From Chloroflexota bacterium (GTDB lineage Bacteria; Chloroflexota; Anaerolineae; Anaerolineales; Villigracilaceae), in NCBI GenBank assembly GCA_016235425.1, contig JACRLC010000043.1, positions 1 to 60,662 on the forward strand: 60,662 nt of DNA, given 5' to 3'. Positions 9,876-18,475 of the stretch are shown piece by piece. Position numbers and translations under genes: made by a program. How positions within the stretch are numbered: position 1 is the stretch's first letter; the number at the start of each line of letters is the position of its first letter. The notes below the pieces were generated by a model. It was given only the letters and a program-made list of their open reading frames with translations. It did not search any database and had not been told where the DNA came from.

Positions 9876-9895
9876 AACCACAGATGAACACGGAT
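9876..9895. repeat. CCACAGATGAACACGGAT dispersed repeat word
   Basis: AACCACAGATGAACACGGAT lies directly upstream of the mutS2 start. A degenerate copy (AACCACAGATGGAGAAAG...ACGGATT) is at 10769-10799, upstream of the cyclase gene. Such words are dispersed in several bacterial phyla. Confidence 0.5.
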
Positions 9896-9907
9896 GAACA
9901 CGATATT

Positions 9908-10714
9908 CTAGATTTGCTTGATGATTTTGCTATGTGCCAGCATTACGCGCACAAGGATCGGCTTACCAATCCCCTTTAGCTCCAAACTGCGCGACTCCAG
10001 TTTTCCGCCGTCCATGCCTGCTTCCCGGAGTGCCCGCTCGCTGACAATGATCTCGCCTGCCGCGGCCTTGGATGCCAGACGAGCGGCCATGTTTACCTCG
10101 TCGCCTATTGCTGAAATCTCCGTCAGGCCGTCAGCTGTGCCCATTGCGCCAAAATAAGCCACCCCTGAATGGACACCGATGCCTACCGGAATCTTTTCCC
10201 GCTCCATGACTCTCAACAGATTCTGCGCGGCCTTCAAAGTCCGCCGCACGTAATTCGGGCCTGCAAACCCTGCTCCCCAAAAAGCCGCCACTGCATCGCC
10301 AGCCAGCTTTTCCACCAGTCCATCCTCTTCATTGATGGCTTTCGTTGACTCTATGTAAAACCGATTGATCAACTGGCTGAATTCCCTCGGACTCATCTGC
10401 TCGGAGAGCGCCGTGGAACCGCGCACATCTGCGAAGAGCATGGACATTTCGACCTCGGCTCCCCCTGGAAATTTGCGCGAATATTCCTCGCAAATGTTAC
10501 AGAAACGAGGGTTCAAAACAGATCGTTGTTTGCCAAACAATGAGCGGACAATGGTTCCGCCAGCTCCCTGAAAGGGGGCATAACAGAATTTACAGCGCGG
10601 GTCGTGTGGAAGCATTCGGAAAATTTTACGCAGGGGTCTGTCAATGCTGAATGCACTGTTCGTGAACCATTCCCGCCACAATTTGTCGACATCCATGGAT
10701 TTGTTATCGCTCAT
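9908..10714 (-). CDS. Class III adenylate/guanylate cyclase with Cys4 N-terminal module
   Basis: The catalytic domain (about residues 85-260) keeps all key residues. Metal aspartates are in LFADVRGS and LAGDAV. The purine-selecting Lys is in VEKLAGD and Asp in AIGDEV, which fits ATP rather than GTP. Asn/Arg of the transition state are in VNMAARL. The N-terminal 80 residues have two CxxC pairs (CKFCYAP and FCNICEEY), a likely zinc or redox module replacing a sensor or membrane domain. The product is probably a soluble cAMP-forming enzyme. ATG at 10714 is preferred over an upstream TTG. It lies 45 bases upstream of mutS2 on the same strand. Confidence 0.88.
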   Translation of the reverse strand: MSDNKSMDVDKLWREWFTNSAFSIDRPLRKIFRMLPHDPRCKFCYAPFQGAGGTIVRSLFGKQRSVLNPRFCNICEEYSRKFPGGAEVEMSMLFADVRGSTALSEQMSPREFSQLINRFYIESTKAINEEDGLVEKLAGDAVAAFWGAGFAGPNYVRRTLKAAQNLLRVMEREKIPVGIGVHSGVAYFGAMGTADGLTEISAIGDEVNMAARLASKAAAGEIIVSERALREAGMDGGKLESRSLELKGIGKPILVRVMLAHSKIIKQI

Positions 10715-10825
10715 CTTTGCCGCCAGTCTTTTTACCAATAAGGCCCGGGATCGCTTTCAAAGGAATTTAACCACAGATGGAGAAAGATGTATACGGATTC
10801 AAAGTTATCACTTAAACTTTATTGT

Positions 10826-10920
10826 GTCACTCTGCCCACCATGCGCCCCGTCCTAACGGCCAGGCCAGGGAAGAGTCTCGCTCGTCGCGGCGGAGATCCT
10901 TCGCTTAGAATGACAGATAG
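10826..10920. repeat. Degenerate TGTCA...TGACA spacer repeat with nested palindrome
   Basis: TGTCACTCT opens and GGAGATCCTTCGCTTAGAATGACA-like sequence closes this spacer. Inside is CCACCATGCGCCCCGTCC..CGGCCAGGCCAGG (about 10836-10869), a partial copy of the nested element at 39527 and 47184. It fills the gap between the divergent cyclase and GT-C-like genes. Confidence 0.5.
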
Positions 10921-10929
10921 GAGACTGAC

Positions 10930-12501
10930 ATGAAACCGACCGACAAAGTTGCCAGCATCACGGGTACGGCAAAAGAGGCGATCATGGAAAACAGGCTTTT
11001 CAAATTATGGGTTGCGCTCACCTTGATTGCAATAGCCAATATTATCATTTTTGATGCAGTCATCATTACGTCACCGGATACCATCCAGGTCAAATATACG
11101 CCGGACGACGCGTACTATTACCTCTCGCTTGCCCGCAACTTCGTCCATTATCATAGCTGGACATTTGACTCCGGGGTGAGCAAAACATCCGGGTTTCATC
11201 CCATGCTGGCCTACATCCTGGCGCTGTTATACGCCCTCCTCCGACCCAACACAGACGGGTTTGTCAGGATCAGTCTCCTCCTTTCAAGCATTTTCACACT
11301 GTTATCCGCTTTCTATTTGCTGTGGATGGGGTGGAAACAAAAACAACTTTTTATGCTGGCATCGCTGGCCGTCATAATCAGCTGGCGCAATATTCTGATC
11401 AATTCGGTCTCCGGCGTGGAATGGCCGTTGATCGTTTTTATCATCGTCCTGTTCTGCTCGACCCTTGCGTGGAATTATTCATCGCGTGCGGGAAAAATAT
11501 TCCTTTTTGTGTTGGGGATTTTGGGCAGTCTTACCCGCTCCGATTTTGGAATTCTGACCTTCGCCTTCTTCTGTGCCAGTCTCATCCTTTGGCGAAGGAA
11601 GGAAGGAAAGGGACAGTTGGCCGCCGCCAGCCTGGGAGCAGCCGGGGCGCTTCTGGGAGTTGGCTTGCTCCTTCTGCATAATTATCTGCTGACCGGCCTG
11701 GCCGTTCAATCCAGCGCTTTGATGAAAAACCAGTGGATCACTGACGCAGGCAGTATGTCAATTTTGCGCAACGGGCTGGCAGGGCTGATCATGCTCTTGA
11801 TCCTGCCGTTATTGTTTGGTTTCCTGAATCAAGGCAGGATTCGCGGAATATTCTCCGAACTCAGTGGGGTGCAAAAGTTATTCGGCCTGACTGCAATTTT
11901 CAACTGGATGGGTTATGCAGTTTTCTATTCCAGGGTTTCCGACGTTCAGCCCTGGTACTCAGCCAATATCGTCATGTCCGTTTTTGTCTTTCTGTCCGCA
12001 CTATGGTATTCCATCCAGCGCGGCATCTGGAAAAAGTTTGTCCTGGCGCCTCATCTCGCCCTGCTGACTCTATTTGCAGTTTTGTTTCTGGGAACCTTGC
12101 GCGCCATGTATCCGGTCAATGGCCTGCACGGCATCTGGCCCCATCAACAGGCCACGCTCGAGGCGGGAAAATATTTACAACAGCATCCGCTGACAGGTCG
12201 TGTTGGCGGATGGAATATGGGCATCATCAATTACTACCAGGGCGGCGAGGTGATCAACCTGGACGGGGTGGTCAACAACGACATCCATTCCTATGCCGTC
12301 ACCAATACAACCGTCCAGTATATGCGGGAAAAAAATATAGAATACCTGCTTGACTTCGATAATATGTTCAGGATACTTGCCGCACAACGCGGCGGTTATG
12401 ACGATCCACAATTCCTTTCCCACCTGCAACCCGTCAAGGTTTTCGACGAGGGTCAATATCCCATCTGGAAACATCTCACCCTCTATAAAATAGGAAGATA
12501 A
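10930..12501 (+). CDS. Multi-pass GT-C-like membrane glycosyltransferase (putative)
   Basis: This 523-residue integral membrane protein has about ten hydrophobic segments. After the first helix comes [15 protein letters not shown], an acidic pair on the first outer loop as in GT-C (ArnT/PMT-like) lipid-linked sugar transferases. The soluble C-terminal region (from about residue 400) has [28 protein letters not shown], a motif frequent in these proteins. It would move a sugar from a polyprenyl carrier to an outer acceptor; the substrate is unknown. Start at 10930 has AGGAG six bases upstream; ATG at 10984 is the alternative. It is followed after three bases by an SDR gene, so likely cotranscribed. 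Confidence 0.72.
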   Translation: MKPTDKVASITGTAKEAIMENRLFKLWVALTLIAIANIIIFDAVIITSPDTIQVKYTPDDAYYYLSLARNFVHYHSWTFDSGVSKTSGFHPMLAYILALLYALLRPNTDGFVRISLLLSSIFTLLSAFYLLWMGWKQKQLFMLASLAVIISWRNILINSVSGVEWPLIVFIIVLFCSTLAWNYSSRAGKIFLFVLGILGSLTRSDFGILTFAFFCASLILWRRKEGKGQLAAASLGAAGALLGVGLLLLHNYLLTGLAVQSSALMKNQWITDAGSMSILRNGLAGLIMLLILPLLFGFLNQGRIRGIFSELSGVQKLFGLTAIFNWMGYAVFYSRVSDVQPWYSANIVMSVFVFLSALWYSIQRGIWKKFVLAPHLALLTLFAVLFLGTLRAMYPVNGLHGIWPHQQATLEAGKYLQQHPLTGRVGGWNMGIINYYQGGEVINLDGVVNNDIHSYAVTNTTVQYMREKNIEYLLDFDNMFRILAAQRGGYDDPQFLSHLQPVKVFDEGQYPIWKHLTLYKIGR

Positions 12502-12504
12502 AAA

Positions 12505-13290
12505 ATGACTGACACACACAGACTTTCCGGCAGGACTGCCATCATCACAGGCGCGACCTCGGGGATCGGCAGGGCCACTGCGCTTCTTTTCGCGGACCAT
12601 GGAGCTGGTCTCGTTATCACGGGCAGACGCGTGGATTTGGGAAAATCCGTCGAAGCGGAATGCAGGCGGAGGGGCGCGCGATGCGTGTTCGTCGAAGCGG
12701 ATCACACAAAGGGCGAAGACTGTCAAAGGGTCGTGGATGCCGCAGCGGCGGAGTTCGGTCGCATTGATATTTTGTTCAACAACGCGGGCATTGTCACAAA
12801 AGGGACGGCGGAGACGACGGAGGAAAAAGTTTGGGACGATACGCTGGCGTTGAACGTGACGGCGGTGTGGCGCATGTGCAGGCTGGTCATCCCGCACATG
12901 AAGAGACAAGGACGCGGCATGATCGTCAATAACGGCTCGGACTGGTCGGTGGTGGCGGGGAGGAACGCGTTCCCGTACATCGCGAGCAAAGGCGCGGTGG
13001 GCATGATGACGAAGGCCATGGCGCTCGATTTCGCACAGGATGGTATCCGCGTGAACGCGGTCTGCCCTGGGGATACGTTCGTGGATCGCTGGATGGAGAA
13101 AGGCTATTTTGAAGGTTCCAACCCTGTTTTGCTTGAGGAGGCTATCAAGGAATCCAGCGCGTACATCCCGATGGGACGGTTTGGAAAGCCGGAAGAAATC
13201 GCGAAGGCAGTTCTGTTTCTGGCGTCGGATGATTCGTCGTTTGTGACGGGTCATTTACTGCTGGTGGATGGGGGCAATACGGCGCAGTGA
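12505..13290 (+). CDS. Short-chain dehydrogenase/reductase (SDR)
   Basis: This 261-residue classical SDR has the cofactor motif [10 protein letters not shown] (residues 13-22) and the structural motif NNAG. The catalytic Ser is in NNGSDWSVV, and Tyr/Lys are in YIASKGAVG. The C-terminus is [13 protein letters not shown]. An Arg pair in TGRRVD after the second strand suggests NADP(H). The substrate is probably a sugar, polyol or 3-oxoacyl group, but this cannot be decided. It lies three bases after the GT-C-like gene. Confidence 0.9.
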   Translation: MTDTHRLSGRTAIITGATSGIGRATALLFADHGAGLVITGRRVDLGKSVEAECRRRGARCVFVEADHTKGEDCQRVVDAAAAEFGRIDILFNNAGIVTKGTAETTEEKVWDDTLALNVTAVWRMCRLVIPHMKRQGRGMIVNNGSDWSVVAGRNAFPYIASKGAVGMMTKAMALDFAQDGIRVNAVCPGDTFVDRWMEKGYFEGSNPVLLEEAIKESSAYIPMGRFGKPEEIAKAVLFLASDDSSFVTGHLLLVDGGNTAQ

Positions 13291-13325
13291 CATCCACTAA
13301 CGAGATTTTGTTGTAAAATGTCTGC

Positions 13326-14762
13326 GTGGCTACTAACCTAACTTTAGATTTCAAAATTCAACCTTCTGCTGAAATTGGCATTGGTGAAATTGAACGACTG
13401 GATTCGGAATTCAAAGGCTATTTCAAATCCAAGTTCTACGTTCAACCTTCCTTAACGCGTTCGTTGGTAAGTTTTCAAGCCAATAAGAATCGCCCTGTTT
13501 ATCGTTGGTACAAGTACAAAGAGGGTTTTTCTGCCAGCCTGGTTGAGCATTTTTTTCAAAAGTATGGGGTTTCAAGCGGAAAAATTTTAGACCCATTTGC
13601 TGGAAGCGGAACAGCCCTTTTCACGGCCAGCGCGATAGGGCTAGACGCCGACGGCATTGAACTTTTGCCCATCGGCCAACAAATCATTTCCACAAAACGT
13701 TTGATTGAAAGCGAATTTACGCCCGATGACTTTGATGAATTGCGAAGATGGACGAAATCATCCGTCTGGCAGGGTTCACAGGAACGGATTTCACTCAATG
13801 AATTGCGTATCACAGGGAAGGCGTATCCCGAAAAGACGAAAGAACAAATTGAAAAATTCCTCGCTGCAATTAAAAAAGAAAACGAACGCGTTCAAGCGGT
13901 TTTGTTTTTTACTTTGTTGTGTGTTTTGGAAATCATTAGTTTCACACGCAAAGACGGTCAGTATTTGCGTTGGGATTATCGTTCGGGACGCAAGCAGGGA
14001 AAAAAACCTTTTGACAAAGGCGAAATTGTGGATTTTGAAAAGGCCATTTCAGAAAAGATTGGCGAAATTCTGGAAGACCTGCAACCCACTGAACCAATTC
14101 AGCAAACAATGTTTGCAACGCAGACTAAACAAGGCAAAATTCATCTTTACGATGGCTCGTGTCTTGACGTGATGCCGAAAATGCGGGATGGCGAGTATGA
14201 TGCAATCATTACATCGCCGCCTTATTGCAATCGTTATGATTACACACGCACTTACGCACTTGAACTGGCTTTATTGGGTATAGGAGAAAAAGGCCTAGTG
14301 AATTTGCGCCAAACCATGCTAAGTTGCACAGTCGAGAATCGCGCAAAAGACCTGCTAAAAATCAATCCATTGTGGACAGATGCGATTGCCGCCGCTGACA
14401 GCCAGGAACTTTTACAGGCAATCCTGAAATATCTTGAAACTCAAAAAGCACAGGGACTTTTGAACAACAATGGCATTCCCCGCATGGTGCGCGGTTATTT
14501 CTATGAAATGGCTTGTGTGATTGCAGAATGCTCCCGTGTGATGAGACCTAACGCGCCTCTGATAATGGTCAATGACAATGTGCGCTATGCAGGCGCAAGT
14601 ATTTCTGTAGATATGATTTTGTCTTCGATTGCAGAAAGACTGGGGTTTCGAGTTGAAAACATTCTTGTTTTGCCCAACGGCAAAGGTAATAGCAGTCAAC
14701 AAATGGGTGAACATGGACGGGAAGAGTTACGCAAGTGCATCTATATCTGGAGAAAAATCTGA
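13326..14762 (+). CDS. DNA methyltransferase of an AvaI/BsoBI-type R-M system
   Basis: This 478-residue enzyme has methyltransferase motif [14 protein letters not shown] (about 87-99), which binds AdoMet. The catalytic motif IV is [11 protein letters not shown] (297-300 for SPPY), the form used by amino-methyltransferases making N4-methylcytosine or N6-methyladenine. The motif order I then IV with a long central insert (about 150-290) likely holds target recognition. Start is GTG at 13326. Its partner restriction gene overlaps by one base (TGATG). By analogy with M.AvaI, N4-methylcytosine within CYCGRG is expected. AT-richer codon use than its neighbours suggests acquisition by transfer. Confidence 0.88.
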   Translation: MATNLTLDFKIQPSAEIGIGEIERLDSEFKGYFKSKFYVQPSLTRSLVSFQANKNRPVYRWYKYKEGFSASLVEHFFQKYGVSSGKILDPFAGSGTALFTASAIGLDADGIELLPIGQQIISTKRLIESEFTPDDFDELRRWTKSSVWQGSQERISLNELRITGKAYPEKTKEQIEKFLAAIKKENERVQAVLFFTLLCVLEIISFTRKDGQYLRWDYRSGRKQGKKPFDKGEIVDFEKAISEKIGEILEDLQPTEPIQQTMFATQTKQGKIHLYDGSCLDVMPKMRDGEYDAIITSPPYCNRYDYTRTYALELALLGIGEKGLVNLRQTMLSCTVENRAKDLLKINPLWTDAIAAADSQELLQAILKYLETQKAQGLLNNNGIPRMVRGYFYEMACVIAECSRVMRPNAPLIMVNDNVRYAGASISVDMILSSIAERLGFRVENILVLPNGKGNSSQQMGEHGREELRKCIYIWRKI

Positions 14763-15709
14763 TGCCACCGAAGCCGCCTTATCGCCGCCATCTCAATTCC
14801 AGTGCCGATCTCGAAACAACGTATGAAGCCACGCGGGCGGGGTTTGTTTCTCTCGCGTTGGAAAAGAATTATCGGGCAACGCCTTTTGTGGAACAGGCAA
14901 AAGCATTGCAGGAAGCCGCGTCTCATGCAAAGAAGGCAACTGATTTGCCCAGCGTAAGCGGCATTGAAAACGCACTGCTCACAGCGGCAGGAATTTCAGA
15001 CAAGGCTGCGTTGCATTTACAGCCCGAAGATAAAACTGCCGCCATTCAGGTGCTTATTGAAAAATTCCTTGAACCAGCAAAATCGAAATTTGTCGAGGAA
15101 CTTGTCTTTCGATTTTTATTGATTCGCGGCGACACTCTTGGCGGCTCGATGCGTAATATTGGAGGATTCTTAGCGCAAAAGAAATTAACCCGGGCTATCC
15201 TTTCCGCACTTAAGATTGCAGGGATTCCACACTACTGGCAGCCGGCAAATACCCGCGACTGGCAGGAAAACGATGACAGCCCAAATATTGAATCATCCTT
15301 ACGCAAGCTTTACTGGCAAAATGGCCGCAAACATCGCATACTGATTTATAACCTGACCGTTCCGCTCATGAAGAACAATGTTGATATGTGTTTGTTCGAT
15401 GCCGGGCCAGATGCTCTTGATGAAACAAACGCAAAAAGTTACATCGCATTAGGGGAATTGAAAGGCGGCATTGATCCGGCAGGTGCGGACGAGCACTGGA
15501 AAACTGCCAAAACCGCGCTCGAACGAATTCGCAAATCGTTTGCCCGCGCAAAACAGAATCCCCATACTTTCTTTATCGGCGCGGCAATCGAGAAAAAGAT
15601 GGCAACTGAATTATGGGAGGAACTTCAACAGGACATTTTGAGCAATGCCGCAAACTTGAACGATGAAAATCAGGTTGCGTCCATTTCCCACTGGCTTTGC
15701 AATTTATAA
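14762..15709 (+). CDS. Type II restriction endonuclease, AvaI/BsoBI family
   Basis: This 315-residue protein resembles the AvaI/BsoBI family. The hallmark [19 protein letters not shown] is present, with E232, K234 and H245 spaced E-x-K and E+13=H, exactly as for E240, K242 and H253 of BsoBI. The upstream acid is D208 in NNVDMCLF. Known relatives cut C^YCGRG, leaving 4-base 5' overhangs. The ATG at 14762 overlaps the methyltransferase stop by one base, coupling translation so that modification is made first. No controller protein gene is visible. Specificity is inferred from the family. Confidence 0.88.
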   Translation: MPPKPPYRRHLNSSADLETTYEATRAGFVSLALEKNYRATPFVEQAKALQEAASHAKKATDLPSVSGIENALLTAAGISDKAALHLQPEDKTAAIQVLIEKFLEPAKSKFVEELVFRFLLIRGDTLGGSMRNIGGFLAQKKLTRAILSALKIAGIPHYWQPANTRDWQENDDSPNIESSLRKLYWQNGRKHRILIYNLTVPLMKNNVDMCLFDAGPDALDETNAKSYIALGELKGGIDPAGADEHWKTAKTALERIRKSFARAKQNPHTFFIGAAIEKKMATELWEELQQDILSNAANLNDENQVASISHWLCNL

Positions 15710-15785
15710 CTTCTTCATTTGATGCAATTCAAAATCAAAACGGAAGCCGCTCATCACAACTCCCGTTTTTGATTTTCCAATTTCG

Positions 15786-16469
15786 TTACGAACTCTTCAC
15801 TTCCGGCTTTGGCAATTGTGGGATGATCCAGTTGATCAATGCCTGTGGGGAACGCGTCTGCATGTAGATCGTGCCGGGGCCGGTTAATTCAACGACCAGA
15901 CCTTCGCCACTGAACAACGTGGACTTGATCCCGCCGACGGTTTTGGGTTGCACTCCCATGCCCGCGTCGAACGCGACGAGATGCGATGTATCCACAACGT
16001 ATTTCTCACCTGCGCCGATCGTGCGCTCGAAGATCGCGCCATAGGATGAGACCAGCAGTTTTCCCGCGCCCGAAGCCTCCAGCATGGAGATGCCCTCCGC
16101 CGCCATGAACGCCTTGACGCTGACCTTGGCCGTCAGTTCGACGCCGTTTTCAGAGGCCACATACGAACCGGCCTGGATCATCAGCTTCTGGCCTTTCAAC
16201 TCGATCAACATCATATCGCCGGGAAGTTCGGGGGCAAGTGTCACTTCGCCGCCCTGCGCGGGTGCGACGAAGAAGTTCTGGAAGAAGGATTCTCCGCCGA
16301 GCATGGCGCGCCCCAGCGACTTGAGAATCCCGCCCTCGGCTTTCGTTTCGATGCTGACCCCGCCGCTCATGCTAACCATCGCGCCCGCCTCCGCGCGGAT
16401 GCGTTCGTTCGGCGTCAGCTTTGCGACTGCCAAAGAATAAGAAGGACGATGTGCGATTTCGATTTCCAT
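15786..16469 (-). CDS. AIM24/TIGR00266 family protein
   Basis: This 227-residue protein has the repeated beta-hairpin pattern of the AIM24/TIGR00266 family: RAEAGAMVSMSGGVSIETKAEGG, GGESFFQNFF, GKLLVSSYGAIFERTIG, YVVDTSHLVAFD and GLVVELTGPGTIYMQTRSP. Members form trimers of a beta-helix-like fold. The bacterial function is not settled. It is full length, with AAGGAGAC ahead of the ATG on the minus strand. It stands alone between the R-M system (convergent) and the HAD gene 29 bases upstream on the same strand, which may share its transcript. Confidence 0.9.
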   Translation of the reverse strand: MEIEIAHRPSYSLAVAKLTPNERIRAEAGAMVSMSGGVSIETKAEGGILKSLGRAMLGGESFFQNFFVAPAQGGEVTLAPELPGDMMLIELKGQKLMIQAGSYVASENGVELTAKVSVKAFMAAEGISMLEASGAGKLLVSSYGAIFERTIGAGEKYVVDTSHLVAFDAGMGVQPKTVGGIKSTLFSGEGLVVELTGPGTIYMQTRSPQALINWIIPQLPKPEVKSS

Positions 16470-16497
16470 TGAAGTCTCCTTTTGTGTGCCTGTCTTG

Positions 16498-17211
16498 TTA
16501 TCTGTCGTGATTTATCACGGAACCGCCCGGCCTCGAATCTATCCCTTCGCCCAGCAGCAAACCCGCCAGCTTCGGCGTAGACTCCAAAATCTCGTCTGCG
16601 CCCATCCTGCGTAACTCAGACTCCTCGCCAAAGCCGCATAGCACGCCCACCGTCTGCACGCCCGCGGACCTGCCCGCGCGGATGTCCACCGTCGTATCGC
16701 CGATCATGAGACACTCCTCCGGCGAGACGTTCATTTTTTGCGCGGCCAGCAGGATCGGGTCCGGGCAGGGTTTCGTGTGTTTGGCGGAGAGACCCGTCAC
16801 AATCACGTCGAAATAATCCTTCAACCCGAACTGATCCAAAAAACGCAGAGTCCCCTTTTCGTCGCGTGCGCTGACAACTGCCATCCGATATTTCCCATGC
16901 AGGCACGCCAGCATCTCATCCACACCCGGCACAAGCAGAAATTTCTTTTCCGAATGTTTGCGGTGACGGTTCATCCAGTTGATGACCGCCACCATCTCAT
17001 CGTCAATGCCGAGCGTATCGGCCATTCCGAGCAACGCGTTGCCCGGCGCTTCGATCCACATCACAAAGCGGCGAGCTGTGTGCATGGGATCGCGGAATAA
17101 AAAACGCGGCAGAAAACGTGAAATCTTCTGCGCGTACAGGTCATCGGTATCGCTCAACGTACCGTCAACATCGAAACACAGGGCGCGAATGCGCGTAAGT
17201 TCAAGCGGCAT
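16498..17211 (-). CDS. HAD family hydrolase (phosphoglycolate phosphatase-like)
   Basis: The haloacid dehalogenase motifs are complete: I FDVDGTLSDTD (nucleophile and acid/base Asp), II VVSARDE, III KPCPDP (Lys) and IV MIGDTTVDIRAG. A helical cap domain between motifs I and II places it in the subfamily that includes phosphoglycolate and pyrophosphate phosphatases. The substrate is not identifiable. Start is MPLELTRIRAL (17211), giving 237 residues. The 34-base gap to the divergent threonine synthase start must hold both promoters. Confidence 0.88.
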   Translation of the reverse strand: MPLELTRIRALCFDVDGTLSDTDDLYAQKISRFLPRFLFRDPMHTARRFVMWIEAPGNALLGMADTLGIDDEMVAVINWMNRHRKHSEKKFLLVPGVDEMLACLHGKYRMAVVSARDEKGTLRFLDQFGLKDYFDVIVTGLSAKHTKPCPDPILLAAQKMNVSPEECLMIGDTTVDIRAGRSAGVQTVGVLCGFGEESELRRMGADEILESTPKLAGLLLGEGIDSRPGGSVINHDR

Positions 17212-17245
17212 GGCATAATTGTACCAAAGCGGATATACTCCGCTC

Positions 17246-18403
17246 ATGCAAAGCGCATTCATTCATCTTATGTGTCCTGAATGTGGGAAACACTTTAACG
17301 CCGACACACTGCAAACCTTTTGTGCGGATTGTAAATCACCGCTCGAAGCGCAATACGATTTAAATAAAGCCAGCAAAACTCTCACACCTGAGTCATTGTC
17401 CTCGCGTCCGCGCGGAATTTGGCGCTGGACTGAACTGCTCCCCGTGCGCGGCGCCGCTCACAGGCTGACTCTCGGTGAGGGAGATACTCCCCTCCTCAGC
17501 GCCCCGCATCTTTCCCGGACACTCAACCTGCCCTCGTTATACATAAAAGACGAGGCCCCGAATCCGACCGCCTCGTTCAAAGCGCGCGGACTAGTGATGG
17601 CCGTTGCGCGCGCAGTGGAATTGGGGGTGACGGAATTCGTGATTCCCACCGCGGGCAACGCGGGAAGCGCGCTCGCCGCGTATGCCGCGCGCGCTCATGC
17701 GAAGGCACACGTCTTCATGCCAAAGGACGCGCCCCTCGCGAACCAACGCGAAGTCCAGGCTTACGGCGCGGATTTGGTTTTGGTGGATGGATTAATTTCC
17801 GATGCCGGTAAACTCGCCGCAGAGCAGGCCGCAAAATACGGCTGGTTCGATGTCTCCACTTTCAAGGAACCCTATCGCCTCGAAGGCAAAAAGACGATGG
17901 GACTCGAACTGGCGGAAGATTTCAACTGGGAAGTTCCCGATGTCATTATCTATCCCACCGGCGGCGGCACGGGTTTGGTGGGCATGTGGAAAGCCTTTGC
18001 CGAACTCGAAACCATGGGATTGATCGGCTCGAAGCGCCCGCGCATGGTCACCGTGCAGGCCGCGGGATGCGCGCCGGTTGTACGCGCAATGGAGCAGAAC
18101 GCGGCGCGCGCCGAATTCTGGCAGAATGCCGAAACCATCGCGGCCGGCCTGCGCGTTCCCGGTCCCTTTGCAGACAGGCAAATATTACGTGCGCTCCGCG
18201 AAAGTCACGGCACGGCAGTGGCTGTGACAGATAAAGAGATCACCACAGCTCAAAACGAACTCGCGCAAAACGAAGGAATCTTCGCCGCGCCCGAAGGAGC
18301 CGCCGCGCTCGCGGCGCTCAAACACCTTCTGGCAATTGGCTGGATAAAAACGGCTGAGCGCGTGGTATTATTCAACACAGGAAGTGGTTTAAAGTATTTA
18401 TAA
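17246..18403 (+). CDS. thrC: Threonine synthase
   Basis: This PLP-dependent fold-type II enzyme of 385 residues makes threonine from O-phosphohomoserine. An N-terminal zinc-ribbon-like segment has CPECG and CADC (residues 9-28), as in the bacterial/archaeal class. The PLP lysine is in NPTASFKARG, and the glycine loop that holds PLP phosphate reads PTGGGTGLVG. The end motif is VLFNTGSGLKY. Start at MQSAFIHLM (17246) keeps the ribbon intact. No other threonine gene is adjacent. It is divergent from the HAD gene. Confidence 0.92.
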   Translation: MQSAFIHLMCPECGKHFNADTLQTFCADCKSPLEAQYDLNKASKTLTPESLSSRPRGIWRWTELLPVRGAAHRLTLGEGDTPLLSAPHLSRTLNLPSLYIKDEAPNPTASFKARGLVMAVARAVELGVTEFVIPTAGNAGSALAAYAARAHAKAHVFMPKDAPLANQREVQAYGADLVLVDGLISDAGKLAAEQAAKYGWFDVSTFKEPYRLEGKKTMGLELAEDFNWEVPDVIIYPTGGGTGLVGMWKAFAELETMGLIGSKRPRMVTVQAAGCAPVVRAMEQNAARAEFWQNAETIAAGLRVPGPFADRQILRALRESHGTAVAVTDKEITTAQNELAQNEGIFAAPEGAAALAALKHLLAIGWIKTAERVVLFNTGSGLKYL

Positions 18404-18475
18404 TATACGCGCTGAGCGAAGAAATACCCTTCGACTGCATTTCTGACAGTCGCTCCGCTCAGAGCGAGGAATTGT
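18404..18475. repeat. Spacer with CCTTCGACTGC...GCTCCGCTCAG repeat words
   Basis: CCTTCGACTGCATTTCTGAC and AGTCGCTCCGCTCAGAGCG occupy the gap between thrC and the histidine kinase gene. The words match those in other spacers of the window. No promoter stands out. Confidence 0.4.

Noticed and set aside
12175-13254. 359-codon minus-strand open frame opposite the SDR gene
   Set aside because: Shadow of the SDR and GT-C-like genes with biased, motif-free composition.
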